The notes: generated by a model not told the origin, from the letters alone. 64,000 bases of DNA from Halobaculum halobium (GCF_030127145.1 NZ_CP126158.1:1922001-1986000); one strand, 5' to 3'; numbered from the stretch's first letter, positions 1 through 8,233 are shown. Translations and numbers: made by a program.

Positions 1-106
1 ACCGGATGGAGGCGGCTTCGGTTCCGGTCGGCGGGCGCTGTCGACCGGTGTGACGGACACAGTAAACAGGTTGTCGGGCTCGGTCTCTGTCGAGGAACGG
101 GAGTCG

Positions 107-335
107 CTACTCCGTCAGCGGGAGCGCGACGTCGAACACGAACACCGAGAGGAACGCGCCGACGACGGCGACAAGTTCGAGGTCGACCAGCAGCGCGTAC
201 TCCATTCGGGAGCGTTGCCCCGGTGAACGCGGTGGCGATCTGGACGGCGACCGCGAGCAGGAACGCGGTGGCACAACCGAGCAGTGCGCGTTTGGTGAGC
301 GTCGGGTAGTCGAGGGTCCCGTATCCGCCTGACAT
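107..335 (-). pseudogene. small two-TM haloarchaeal membrane protein, frame broken
   Basis: Reading leftwards from the ATG at 335 gives MSGGYGTLDYPTLTKR followed by a hydrophobic segment. The frame then changes near 203-210, and the second part resumes as MEYALLVDLELVAVVGAF and ends in ALPLTE before the stop at 107. Both halves together match my memory of a short haloarchaeal family (about 75 residues) that starts with a GxLDYPxLTKR box, has two membrane segments and ends in LPLTE (possibly DUF7860). The span is 229 bases, one more than a multiple of three. Either there is a one-base insertion (two bases lost is also possible) or the sequence has an error here. Function of the family is unknown. 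Family assignment is inference; the two-frame arrangement is seen directly. Confidence 0.6.
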
Positions 336-416
336 GCGAACGAGTTCCGGATTCGGTCGATTGGCTCCTTCGGTCCGACCGAAAGCGTTTCACTCGGTGA
401 CGGCCGCCCTGGTGGT

Positions 417-659
417 ATGCCGGGACTGTTCGACACCGCGTGGCTCGCCGCAGAGTACCTCTTCGTGACGCTCGCGTCGGTCGTCCTCACGGGAATCGGC
501 GTTCATTTCGAGCGAGCGGCGGCGGCGACGATGACGACGGCGCCCGAAGTCGCAGCGGTCGACGCCGTGATCGGCGCGCTCGCGCTCTTCTGGGGCGTGT
601 ACCTCGTCGGCTACAAGCAGGCGCTCCCGCGGATGCAGCGCGTCTTCGCGTCCCGCTGA
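417..659 (+). CDS. small two-TM membrane protein
   Basis: An 80-residue protein. Residues about 8-28 and 45-66 form two hydrophobic helices (AAEYLFVTLASVVLTGIGVH and VDAVIGALALFWGVYLVGY), ending in a basic tail (KQALPRMQRVFASR), so the C-terminus probably faces the cytoplasm. Codon third positions are strongly G/C, as in neighbouring genes, which supports it being real. It is transcribed away from the gene at 107-335 and towards prs, whose stop lies 24 bases downstream. No enzyme or transport motif is visible; I do not recognise a function. Confidence 0.7.
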   Translation: MPGLFDTAWLAAEYLFVTLASVVLTGIGVHFERAAAATMTTAPEVAAVDAVIGALALFWGVYLVGYKQALPRMQRVFASR

Positions 660-682
660 ACACGTCGGTGACCGCGCCGTCG

Positions 683-1534
683 CTACAGCGCGTCGGCAAC
701 CAGCGGCGCGACGGATACGTCGCTCGCCTCGCGCTCGATTGTGTCGCTTGCGACGACGCGGGTCACGCCGGCGGCGGCGAGCTTCGTGCGGGCGTTGCCC
801 GCGAGCATCCCGTGAACGCACGCCGTGTACACGTCGCCGCAGTCGCGCTCGCGGATGGCGGCGACCGCCTCGCTCATCGTCGACCCGGTGGCGATGATGT
901 CGTCGACGACGACCACGTCGCGGGCTGTCACGTCGGCGTCGGTGGGCGTGACGGTCACCTCGCCGGTGTCGTAGTCGCGCACCTTCTCGAAGAAGTCGGT
1001 CTCGCCGCCACCGTAAGCGTCGCGCACGGCGACCGCGAGCCCCTCGGCGGACGCGTCGGGGGCGAGAAACAGCGGGTCGCGCAGACCCGCGGGCAGCGGG
1101 TCCGCGAGTAGCGGCGCGGCCTCGACCACGTCGACGGGCACGTCGAAGTAGTCCGCCACGTCGGGCTCGTGGGGGGTCACGAGGATCACGCGATCCGTGC
1201 CGGTCGAGACGGCGCGCGCGACTGCTCGCGCGGAGACGGGCTGCCCCTCCTCGAACGCCCGGTCCTGACGGGCGTACCCCATGTACGGCAAGACGGTTGT
1301 GACGGTCTCGGCGCCGGCCTCGCGGACGGCGTCTTGGAGCTGGAGCAGTTCGACGAACGCGTCGTTGGAGTCGGTTGCGGCGACGACGGTGGCCTCTTGA
1401 CCTTCGAAATCGGGCACCGAGGCGCACTCCTCGCCGTCCGGGAACCAGCGGAACTCCGGCGTGGCGAGCGGGCGACCGGCGTGGTCGGCGAGCGCGGCCG
1501 CGAGCGCCTGCGACGCGGACCCGGGTACGATCAT
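683..1534 (-). CDS. prs: ribose-phosphate pyrophosphokinase (PRPP synthetase)
   Basis: Makes phosphoribosyl pyrophosphate from ribose 5-phosphate and ATP, the activated sugar for purine, pyrimidine, histidine, tryptophan and archaeal cofactor synthesis. The 283-residue protein is the normal length for the short archaeal form. Visible are the N-terminal FRWFPDGEE segment, the PYMGYARQDRAFEEGQP loop (ATP-binding), and the PRPP-binding signature VVVVDDIIATGSTMSEA near residue 210. The start is the ATG at 1534, giving MIVPGSASQ; a longer upstream reading is arginine-rich and not protein-like. The gene is convergent with the small membrane protein at 417-659. It lies downstream of, and on the same strand as, the beta-propeller-like gene with a 119-base gap. 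Confidence 0.95.
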   Translation of the reverse strand: MIVPGSASQALAAALADHAGRPLATPEFRWFPDGEECASVPDFEGQEATVVAATDSNDAFVELLQLQDAVREAGAETVTTVLPYMGYARQDRAFEEGQPVSARAVARAVSTGTDRVILVTPHEPDVADYFDVPVDVVEAAPLLADPLPAGLRDPLFLAPDASAEGLAVAVRDAYGGGETDFFEKVRDYDTGEVTVTPTDADVTARDVVVVDDIIATGSTMSEAVAAIRERDCGDVYTACVHGMLAGNARTKLAAAGVTRVVASDTIEREASDVSVAPLVADAL

Positions 1535-1653
1535 ACACGTCGTTCCCGCGGCCGGATACAAACGCGTTCCTACTCGGGCGACGCGTGCGACGCCGGTACG
1601 ACTCTCGGAGTTACCGGGTCGGGGAGAGAACGGTGGCGTCGCTCTCCGATAAC

Positions 1654-2522
1654 TCAGTGCTCGCCGGGCACCGCGACCGCCCGCACGTCGGGCAGGCCGA
1701 GCGTCCGGCCGCGCCAGCCGCCGTCGGCGTACACCCGCGCCTCGCCGCCGTCGGTGACGCCGAGGAGGTGTCGGCCCGCGAACGCGGCGTCGACGACCCC
1801 CGACTCGTCGTGGCGGACCCACTCGGTCGCGGTCGCGTCCCCCGCTCGAACACCGCAGCGTCGGTGGCGGCGACCGCGCGCTCGCCCTCCGCGTCGGCGA
1901 CGACGCAGCGGAAGGCTCCGCTCTCCGCGTGCGACCCGGGGTCCCGGCCGCCGCCGTCGGCGTCGAGGTCACGCATCCAGCCGTTTCCGAGGGTGTACAG
2001 CGTGTCGGCCGTCACCGCCAGCGGAACGCCGCGGTCGCTCACGTCTCTGACGTCCTCAAGGCCGGCGTACTCCAGGCTCCCGTCGGTCAGGCGGTGGACG
2101 CCGTCGCCGGCGGCGACGAGGCGGCCGTCCAGCCGGCGGGGGTCGTCGACCGACCCGACCTCGATCCATGCCGAGTCGGTCGGATCCCCGTTCGCGTCGT
2201 CGGCGTCTGCCTCGGCGGCGAGCAGCGAGACGGTCCCGTCGGGCGCCGCCGCGAGCACGCCGTCGCCCGCGACGCTCGCGGCGACGGCGGGTCCGTGTCC
2301 CGTCGGCTCGAAGTCGCCGACGAGTACGTCCTCGTCGGTCGCGACCGCGACGGCGTCGCCGCGAGCGGCCACGTCGCGGGCGTCACAGCGGTGGTCGATC
2401 CCGAACTCGCCCACGATGTCGCCCGAGATCGAGACCCCGACGACGCCCATCGAGGAGGCCGCGAGCGCCCGCACCACGTCGTCGCGCTTCGTGAACACGC
2501 GTTTCTCGGCGATGGTCGGCAT
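1654..2522 (-). pseudogene. HVO_0234-like beta-propeller protein, single-base frame break
   Basis: The first part, from the ATG at 2522 (MPTIAEKRVFTKRDDVVRAL), reads as repeated short beta-strand segments (VVGVSISGDIVGEF, VAVATDEDVLVGDF, VVADAEGERAVAATDAAVF), typical of a WD/PQQ-like propeller. After AAVFERG the frame is lost. The sequence recovers one frame over as DATATEWVRHDESGVVDAAF and ends ...LPDVRAVAVPGEH at the stop 1654. The break lies at a run of five C on the plus strand (1839-1843, G on the coding strand); six would restore one open frame of 289 residues. The span (869 bases) is one short of a multiple of three. I recognise the protein as the HVO_0234 type, function unknown. A sequencing error is as likely as a real mutation. 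Confidence 0.7.
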
Positions 2523-2778
2523 ACGCGGGGGTGTGACGGCGCGGCGAATAAGTGCCGCGGAGCGTGCGTGCCTCGGATCTGCTCGGAGCAAGGCGGTCGC
2601 GGACGCCCGTCGAACGCTTCCGTCCTCGCTCCGCTCTCACCGGCCGACTGCGAATTCGCTGCTCTGGGTACGGAAGTGGCGTGGTAAAGCGACTGGTCGC
2701 TTCCACCCTCACTCAAATCGTGACCAGTGCTAAGTGACGACTGGACGACTGGTGATCGCCCAATACGGGTGACCACCG

Positions 2779-3324
2779 ATGACTGACGGACCAGACAACA
2801 GCAACCGGAGAACGACACGCCGACGCGCGCTCGCGACGATCGGGTCGGGGACGGCCGCACTCGCGCTGGGTGGCAGCGCGATGGCCACCCCAGGCAACAG
2901 CGACAACGATCGCTACGACGAGGACGACAACGGATTCCCCGACGAGGGAGAAGTCGTCACCGGCGTCTACCGGGCCGAGTACTGGTACGATGCCGACGGG
3001 AACGTCTGGGGAGAGAACCTCTCGAACACCGGTGCTACGGTCGGCGACAAGAGCGATCTCGACCCAGAAACCACCACGAAATGCTTCTACAAGATCCAGT
3101 ACCGCGGAACCTTCGAGAACGACCCGTACCAGGACTCGGGGTGGATCAAGAACGTCGTCAACTGCCGAGGCTACGAGTCGGGGACCTTCAACTGGATCTT
3201 CGTCCATGAGTCGGACCCACGCTACGACGGGACGGGCACGCCGATCTGGAACGAATGGGAGTACCACGTCGACGTCGAGGGCGGCGTCGGGAACAAGGAG
3301 GCTCCGCGGCCCGAGAACGCCTGA
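2779..3324 (+). CDS. Tat-exported secreted protein of unknown function
   Basis: 181 residues. The N-terminus carries a twin-arginine signal (NRRTTRRRALATIGSGTAALALGG, arginines at 10-11 and 14-16) followed by a hydrophobic stretch and a likely AMA cleavage site near residue 36. So the folded protein should be exported through the Tat system, the normal route in haloarchaea. The mature part is acidic and aromatic-rich (YRAEYWYDADGNVWGENL, GTFNWIFVHESDPRYDG) and has two cysteines (in TTKCFYK and VVNCRGY) that could form a disulfide. No lipobox, anchor or catalytic motif is visible. A T-rich stretch follows at 3339-3344. It stands alone between convergent and same-strand neighbours. Confidence 0.85.
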   Translation: MTDGPDNSNRRTTRRRALATIGSGTAALALGGSAMATPGNSDNDRYDEDDNGFPDEGEVVTGVYRAEYWYDADGNVWGENLSNTGATVGDKSDLDPETTTKCFYKIQYRGTFENDPYQDSGWIKNVVNCRGYESGTFNWIFVHESDPRYDGTGTPIWNEWEYHVDVEGGVGNKEAPRPENA

Positions 3325-3353
3325 GGCGCCCCGTCCTGTCTTTTCGGCGGTTC

Positions 3354-3407
3354 GGTCGCCAGCGGCCGCGATGATGAGTCGGTCGCCAGCGGTCGCGATA
3401 ATGAGTC
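3354..3407. repeat. 27-bp tandem duplication
   Basis: Two head-to-tail 27-base units, 3354-3380 and 3381-3407. Each begins GGTCGCCAGCGG and ends ATGAGTC, and they differ at only two positions (C/T and G/A). A third unit begins (GGTAGCC) and then decays. They lie in the short space between the secreted protein and the aldehyde dehydrogenase, where both genes end, so they are probably non-coding. Confidence 0.9.
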
Positions 3408-3472
3408 GGTAGCCGGCCGGCAGCGACCGACCGGTGGCCGGAGCGTGGCGTCACCGCGCCCGTGCGAACGCC

Positions 3473-4993
3473 TCAGTCGTCTTTGGTCTTGATGTCGGCC
3501 GAGAGCCCCTGTGCCATCTCGATGTCTTTGGAGTTGTTGAGCGTCCAGGCAGTCCGCTCGGTCACCGCTTCGATCACTTCACGCGCCGACGGGTATCCGT
3601 TTCCGGATTTCTTCACGCCGCCGAACGGGAGGTGGACCTCCGCGCCGATGCACGGCAGGTTCCCGTACGCCAGCCCGATCTCGGCGTTGTCCCGGAAGTA
3701 GTTGATCTGCCGGTAGTCCTCCGAGATGATCGCGCCCGCGAGGCCGTAGTCGGTGTCGTTGTGGATGTCGACCGCCTCCTCGATGTCGCCGCTGTACTTC
3801 AGCAGGGCGACGTGCGGGCCGAACACTTCCTCGTGGGTGCACCGCAGGTCCTCGTGGGGGTCCGTCTCGTACACGAACGGCCCCACCCAGTGGCCCTCCT
3901 CGTGGCCCTCGGGGATCTCCGAATCGTCCAGTTCCTCGCGGTCGACCAGCACGTTCACGCCCTCGTCTTTCGCGAGTTGGTTGTACTGCGAGACCTTCTG
4001 TTTGTGCTCCTCCTCGATGAGGGGCCCCATGAACGTGTTCTCGTCCAGCGGGTCGCCCACCGCGACGCGCTCGGCGTTGGCGACGAAGCGCTCCTTGAAC
4101 TCGTCGTACACGTCCTCGTGGACCACGATGCGCTCGCTCGACACACAGCGCTGGCCCGTCGTCTTGAAACTCGACATGGTCGCCGAGTGAACTGCCGTGT
4201 CGAGGTCAGCGTTCTCGGTGACGACGATGTTGTTTTTCCCGCCCATCTCACAGGCCGCGAGCTTGCCCGGCTCGCCGCCGACCTTGCTGGCGATCTTGTG
4301 GCCGACCTCGGCCGACCCCGTGAACAGGACGGTGTCGACGCGGTCGTCCTCGACGATGGCGTTGCCCGCGTCGCCGAAGCCTTGCACGAGGTTGAACACG
4401 CCGTCCGGGACGCCCGCGTCCTCGAACATCTCCGCGAGGATCTGCGCACACCAGGGCGTCTGCTCGGCGGGCTTGAACACGACCGTGTTGCCCTCGACGA
4501 GCGCGACGGCCATGTGCCAGAACGGAATGGCGACCGGGAAGTTCCACGGGGTGATGCAGCCGACCACGCCGCGCGGCTTCCGGCGCATGTAGGCGTCCTT
4601 GCTGGGGATTTCGGAGGGAACAACGTCGCCCTTGGGGTGGCGAGCGTCGCCGGCGGCCCACTCGACCATGTGCCACGCCTCGGTCACGTCGGCCTTCCCC
4701 TCGGAGATCTCCTTGCCGCACTCCATCGTGACGACCTCGCCGAGCTCCTGGTGGCGCTCCTTCAGCTCGTGGTAGATATCCCACAAGTATTCCGCGCGGT
4801 CGATGTGGGAGAGTTCCTTCCACTCCTCGAAGGCGCCGTCGGCGGCCGCGACCGCGCGGTCGACGTCGGCCTCGGTGCCGCGGCGGAACTCGCCTAATTC
4901 GTCGCCGTTGGCGGGATTCTCGCTGGTGAACGTCTCCTCGCCCGTCCCGTCAGTCCACTCGCCGTCGATGTAGTGTTGATACGTGTCAGGCAT
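3473..4993 (-). CDS. NAD(P)-dependent aldehyde dehydrogenase, probable 1-pyrroline-5-carboxylate (glutamate semialdehyde) dehydrogenase
   Basis: A complete 506-residue ALDH-superfamily enzyme. Seen: ITPWNFPVAIPFW and FTGSAEVG (cofactor site), the catalytic glutamate in LAACEMGGKNN, and the nucleophilic cysteine in TTGQRCVSS. The body resembles the ALDH7-type (semialdehyde) branch. Its place beside proline dehydrogenase suggests it oxidises glutamate semialdehyde/P5C to glutamate, the second step of proline breakdown; that substrate is inferred from context. A Shine-Dalgarno-like GGAGGTGA lies 13 bases before the ATG. A CCGNCCATGGTCGG palindrome (5031-5044) lies just upstream of a weak TATA-like element, as in the transporter promoter. 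Divergent from the HTH regulator. Confidence 0.9.
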   Translation of the reverse strand: MPDTYQHYIDGEWTDGTGEETFTSENPANGDELGEFRRGTEADVDRAVAAADGAFEEWKELSHIDRAEYLWDIYHELKERHQELGEVVTMECGKEISEGKADVTEAWHMVEWAAGDARHPKGDVVPSEIPSKDAYMRRKPRGVVGCITPWNFPVAIPFWHMAVALVEGNTVVFKPAEQTPWCAQILAEMFEDAGVPDGVFNLVQGFGDAGNAIVEDDRVDTVLFTGSAEVGHKIASKVGGEPGKLAACEMGGKNNIVVTENADLDTAVHSATMSSFKTTGQRCVSSERIVVHEDVYDEFKERFVANAERVAVGDPLDENTFMGPLIEEEHKQKVSQYNQLAKDEGVNVLVDREELDDSEIPEGHEEGHWVGPFVYETDPHEDLRCTHEEVFGPHVALLKYSGDIEEAVDIHNDTDYGLAGAIISEDYRQINYFRDNAEIGLAYGNLPCIGAEVHLPFGGVKKSGNGYPSAREVIEAVTERTAWTLNNSKDIEMAQGLSADIKTKDD

Positions 4994-5030
4994 GTTCGAG
5001 ACTCCGTCACCTCCTCACGTAATTCCCGAA

Positions 5031-5044
5031 CCGTCCATGGTCGG
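5031..5044. promoter_or_regulatory. putative proline-regulon operator, copy 1 (one mismatch)
   Basis: CCGTCCATGGTCGG: 13 of 14 bases match the perfect palindrome CCGACCATGGTCGG found at 5056-5069 and 6838-6851. It lies 38-51 bases before the aldehyde dehydrogenase start on the minus strand, directly upstream of that gene's likely TATA element, and its centre is 25 bp from copy 2. That it is a protein-binding site is inference. Confidence 0.7.
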
Positions 5045-5055
5045 CCGCGATTACC

Positions 5056-5069
5056 CCGACCATGGTCGG
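5056..5069. promoter_or_regulatory. putative proline-regulon operator, copy 2 (perfect palindrome)
   Basis: CCGACCATGGTCGG, a perfect 14-base palindrome in the 124-base divergent promoter between the aldehyde dehydrogenase and the HTH regulator. It is identical to the copy at 6838-6851. It sits 22 bases upstream of the regulator's TATA box (5092-5098). Confidence 0.8.
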
Positions 5070-5091
5070 TTGGGAGTTGGTACCCGTTCGC

Positions 5092-5098
5092 ATATATA
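5092..5098 (+). promoter_or_regulatory. TATA box of the HTH regulator gene
   Basis: ATATATA centred about 23-26 bases before the ATG at 5118, the spacing expected for a leaderless haloarchaeal transcript. Confidence 0.7.
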
Positions 5099-5117
5099 CT
5101 CCGCATAGACTAGCTAC

Positions 5118-5834
5118 ATGATGAGTCAGGCGCTGAACGCCGGGACCCGATTGACGCTCGACCTCTGGCATCCGAACTGCTGGGCCATCGAGGCGACCGA
5201 ACGGACCGGGGGCGGCGTGTTGGCCCACGCCATCTACGACACGCCGAAGATGGCGCCCGAGTCGGTCAACGGACTGTTCACGGCCTTCGGCGAGACGAAC
5301 CGTGAGGTGGAAGCACTCCTCGAGGAGATCCGGTCGTCTGACCACGCGGGCGAGGTCCTCGAACTCCAGGAGCGGTTCGGCCGCGCCCGCGACGCTCCGG
5401 GCAACGTCGTCCGAGAGTTCTTCCTCGAGTACGACCCGAACGACATGGTCTGCCCGACGCTGCTGCGCTACGGTTTTGTCCACAGCGCGCCGGTCCGGAT
5501 CGAGGGCGGCCGCGAGGAGTGGCAGCTGTGTTTCACGGGCGAGCGGTCGGACATCGAGGCGGCGCTCGACAGCGTCCGCGAGGATGCCGGCGCGGAGGTG
5601 TCGGTCGTTTCGATCACGGCCGCCGACGGCGCGACCGACCGCTCGGAGCGCGAACAGCGCCTCGACACGCTCACGCCGACCCAGCGGGAAGTGTTCGAGG
5701 CCGCCCGCGCGGCCGGCTACTACGAGTGGCCCCGCGGCTGCTCGACGCGAGAACTGGCCGACCGCGTGGGCCGGTCGAAGACGACGCTGCTCGAACACCT
5801 GCGGAAGGCCGAGTCGAAGCTGTTGGACCCCTGA
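5118..5834 (+). CDS. Bat-type HTH-10 transcriptional regulator, probable proline-catabolism regulator
   Basis: 238 residues. The last ~55 (LTPTQREVFEAARAAGYYEWPRGCSTRELADRVGRSKTTLLEHLRKAESKLL) are a textbook HTH-10 domain of the bacterio-opsin-activator family. The N-terminal ~170 residues form the usual ligand/sensor half, with no membrane segment. Its stop (5832-5834) abuts the stop of proline dehydrogenase, and it is divergent from the aldehyde dehydrogenase, so it is embedded in the proline genes. Palindromes CCGNCCATGGTCGG in both flanking promoters, including its own, make it the natural candidate to bind them and to control itself. Family is certain; the proline role and DNA target are inferred. 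A second ATG follows at 5121; I chose the first because of TATA spacing. Confidence 0.9.
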   Translation: MMSQALNAGTRLTLDLWHPNCWAIEATERTGGGVLAHAIYDTPKMAPESVNGLFTAFGETNREVEALLEEIRSSDHAGEVLELQERFGRARDAPGNVVREFFLEYDPNDMVCPTLLRYGFVHSAPVRIEGGREEWQLCFTGERSDIEAALDSVREDAGAEVSVVSITAADGATDRSEREQRLDTLTPTQREVFEAARAAGYYEWPRGCSTRELADRVGRSKTTLLEHLRKAESKLLDP

Positions 5835-6740
5835 TCACCCGAGCACCGCACGCAGCGCGAACAGCGCGTTCTCCTTGCGCTCGCGCACCCGCCGCGAGAA
5901 GTACTGGAACCACTTGCTGCCGTACGGCACGTACTGGTTCACTTCGACGCCGTCGGCGGCGAGATCAACCTGCGCCTCCTCGCGCACGCCCATCAGCATC
6001 TGTACTTCGTAAGGGGTTCCGTGTTCCTCGTGGAGTTCGCGGGCGCAGTCGATCATCGCCGGGTCGTGGCTCCCGACGGCGACGCCGTCGTCGAACGACT
6101 CGAACATGAACGACAGGCACTCGCGGTACGCCTCGTCGACTCGCGACTTCTCGCGGTGGGCGACGCCCGCCGGCTCGTCGTAGGCGCCTTTCACCAGTCT
6201 GACCTTTCCCGGCAGCGACGCCAGGCGGTCGAGGTCCTCGGGCGTGCGCTTCAGGTTCGCCTGCACGCAGACCCCGACGTTCCCGTCGGTCTCGACGGCG
6301 TGGCGCTCGAAGGCGTCGAGCGTCACGTCGGTGGTGTCGTGGTCCTCCATGTCGATCCAGACGAAGCAGTCGTCGTCGGCTCCCGGGCTTCGCTCGGTCG
6401 ACGGGGTCGCGTCGGTACCCGACGCGCCCTCGACGATCCGCGCGAGGTTCTCCTCGAACGCCGCGTCGGAGACGCCGAGTCCGATCTGCGAGGGCTTCAC
6501 CGAGACGCAGCCGTCGAGGTCGCGCTCGGCGAGCGCCTCGACCAGCGCGACGTACGCGTCTGCGTCCGCGTCGGCGTCGCTCCGCTCGTCGTAGTGCTCG
6601 CCGAGGAGGTTCAGGATGGCCCCGATCCCCTGCCCGTTCAGCTCCTCGACGTGCGCCAGGGCCGCCTCGGGCGTCTCCCCGGCGACGAAGTTGTTCGCGA
6701 TGGGCGGTATCACGTGCCACCGTCCGACTCGGTCCCCCAT
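5835..6740 (-). CDS. proline dehydrogenase (monofunctional, FAD-dependent)
   Basis: Oxidises L-proline to 1-pyrroline-5-carboxylate, passing electrons through FAD to the respiratory chain. About 301 residues, the usual length of the stand-alone enzyme. Seen: IPPIANNFVAGET at the start, NLLGEHY, the barrel strands CVSVKPSQIGLG, CFVWIDMEDHD, VGVCVQANL and VRLVKGAYDEP, and the C-terminal FSRRVRERKENALFAL with the arginines that bind the proline carboxylate. Start taken at the ATG 6740; an in-frame TTG at 6758 would add six residues. A TATA-like ATTATATTC lies at 6780-6788. Pairs with the aldehyde dehydrogenase at 3473-4993 to convert proline to glutamate. Shares its divergent promoter region with the ABC-transporter binding protein. 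Confidence 0.93.
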   Translation of the reverse strand: MGDRVGRWHVIPPIANNFVAGETPEAALAHVEELNGQGIGAILNLLGEHYDERSDADADADAYVALVEALAERDLDGCVSVKPSQIGLGVSDAAFEENLARIVEGASGTDATPSTERSPGADDDCFVWIDMEDHDTTDVTLDAFERHAVETDGNVGVCVQANLKRTPEDLDRLASLPGKVRLVKGAYDEPAGVAHREKSRVDEAYRECLSFMFESFDDGVAVGSHDPAMIDCARELHEEHGTPYEVQMLMGVREEAQVDLAADGVEVNQYVPYGSKWFQYFSRRVRERKENALFALRAVLG

Positions 6741-6837
6741 CAATCGGAACCCGACCAAATGATTCGATTCGAACTATGTGAATATAATGTCGCCGAGGGG
6801 CCGATCCGACGCGGCTGCCGGGGTCACCGTCTCGGCT

Positions 6838-6851
6838 CCGACCATGGTCGG
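6838..6851. promoter_or_regulatory. putative proline-regulon operator, copy 3 (perfect palindrome)
   Basis: CCGACCATGGTCGG, identical to 5056-5069, between proline dehydrogenase and the transporter binding-protein gene. It ends only about five bases before the transporter's TATA element (GATATAG, 6857-6863), so a bound protein would touch the TFB-recognition region. Confidence 0.8.
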
Positions 6852-6856
6852 GGCGG

Positions 6857-6863
6857 GATATAG
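6857..6863 (+). promoter_or_regulatory. TATA box of the first ABC-transporter operon
   Basis: GATATAG, about 33-39 bases before the ATG at 6896, which predicts a short 5' leader of roughly ten bases. The CCGACCATGGTCGG palindrome lies directly upstream. Confidence 0.6.
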
Positions 6864-6895
6864 GGATAAGGTTGTGGAGAACGTTATCGTTAGTC

Positions 6896-8227
6896 ATGAT
6901 ACCGGATGATATCGAACCGAACCGGCGGGACGTACTGAAGGCGTCCGGGGCCGCGGGCCTCGCTGGCCTTGCGGGCCTTGCGGGCTGTAGCACGACCGAC
7001 GACGCGGCGACCGACACCGCAACCGAGGAATCGGACGGCGGTGGCGGCGGTGGCGGCGGCGAGGAGACCACCGCCGACGACGGCGGAGACGGCGGGAACG
7101 GCGGAGACAGCGGACCGTACTCCATCGGGATGGTCAACTCCCTGACCGGGTCGCTGTCGGCGTTCGGCCAGCGCAACCAGCGCGGGATGGAGCTCGCACT
7201 CGCCGACGTGAACGAGGTCGGTATCGGCGGCCGCGACCTGAACATCATCGTCGAGGACTCCGAGAGCCAGTCGCAGGCCGGCGTCTCGGCGGCCCAGAAA
7301 CTCGTCAACCAGGACGGCGTGCCGTTCGTCATCGGCGCGGTCGGCTCCGGCGTGTCGCTGGCGATCTACGAGTCGGTGATCCAGGGGACCGACGTGGTAC
7401 AACTGAGCCAGAACTCCACCAGCCCGGACCTGACGGACTTCCCGGGCCTGCTCCGGATGTCGCCGACGGGGAGCACCCAGTCGACAGCGCTAGCGAACAT
7501 TATCAGCGAGGACGGCTACGATTCGGTCGCGCTCGCGTGGGTGAACAACGACTACGGGCAGGGGCTGGCCGAGACGTTCCGCGAGGAGTGGGGCGGCGAC
7601 ATCGCCTACGACGAGCCCCACGACCAGGGACAGTCGTCGTACTCCTCGACGGTGTCCGGGATGGCCAACTCCGGCGCGGACGCGTGGCTGTTCATCACCT
7701 ACCAGCCAGAGTTCACCTCGATGGCACAGGAGGCGTACTCCAACGGCTACGAGGCGCAGTTCTACGGCGCCGACTCCGTCCAGGGATCTGACGTGCTCGG
7801 GAACACCCCCGAGGGGAGCCTCGACGGCATGAAGATTGTTGTCCCCTCCGCGGCAATCGACCAGGAGAACTACCAGAACTTCGCGTCCGAGTTCGAGGCC
7901 GAGTACGGCGACAGCCCGACCTCGTGGTCGGCGTTCGCCTACGACTGCGTGATCACGGCGGCGCTGTCGATCGCGACCGCCGACGAGTTCACCGGCGCGG
8001 CTTTACAAGAGACCGTCCGGGAGGTGACCCGGCCCGAGGGGGAGACAGTCTTCACCTTCGCGGAGGCCATGGACGTGCTCGGGGACGACGGCTCGGCGGC
8101 CGACATCGACTACCAGGGCGTCTCTGGCCCGATCGACTTCGACGAGAACGGCGATCCGGTCGGCTTCCTGCAGATCCTCTCCGTGGAGAACCACGAGTAC
8201 GTCTCCTCGGGCACGATCGAGGGTTAA
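6896..8227 (+). CDS. branched-chain-type ABC transporter substrate-binding lipoprotein (Tat-exported)
   Basis: 443 residues, Leu/Ile/Val-binding (type I periplasmic-binding) fold. The N-terminus has a Tat lipoprotein signal: RR at 10-11 (NRRDVLKASG), hydrophobic AGLAGLAG, and lipobox LAGC with the lipidated cysteine at 31. A Gly/Asp/Thr-rich tether follows, then YSIGMVNSLTGSLSAFGQRNQRGMELALADVNE, the classic start of the binding domain. It delivers substrate to the permeases encoded next (8234-10599). Upstream lies the CCGACCATGGTCGG palindrome shared with the proline genes, so proline or a related amino acid is a plausible ligand, but nothing in the sequence proves specificity. Same signal layout as the second binding protein at 57652. 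An alternative upstream start (6872) would lie too close to the TATA box. Confidence 0.92.
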   Translation: MIPDDIEPNRRDVLKASGAAGLAGLAGLAGCSTTDDAATDTATEESDGGGGGGGGEETTADDGGDGGNGGDSGPYSIGMVNSLTGSLSAFGQRNQRGMELALADVNEVGIGGRDLNIIVEDSESQSQAGVSAAQKLVNQDGVPFVIGAVGSGVSLAIYESVIQGTDVVQLSQNSTSPDLTDFPGLLRMSPTGSTQSTALANIISEDGYDSVALAWVNNDYGQGLAETFREEWGGDIAYDEPHDQGQSSYSSTVSGMANSGADAWLFITYQPEFTSMAQEAYSNGYEAQFYGADSVQGSDVLGNTPEGSLDGMKIVVPSAAIDQENYQNFASEFEAEYGDSPTSWSAFAYDCVITAALSIATADEFTGAALQETVREVTRPEGETVFTFAEAMDVLGDDGSAADIDYQGVSGPIDFDENGDPVGFLQILSVENHEYVSSGTIEG

Positions 8228-8233
8228 CCCTCG

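Noticed and set aside
2-224. Open frame on the plus strand at the window start
   Set aside because: It overlaps the reverse-strand membrane protein whose family ends are recognisable; no start or domain visible.
6759-6895. Extra upstream codons for the transporter binding protein (start at 6872)
   Set aside because: That start would lie within about 10 bases of the TATA element; the ATG at 6896 gives a normal Tat signal.
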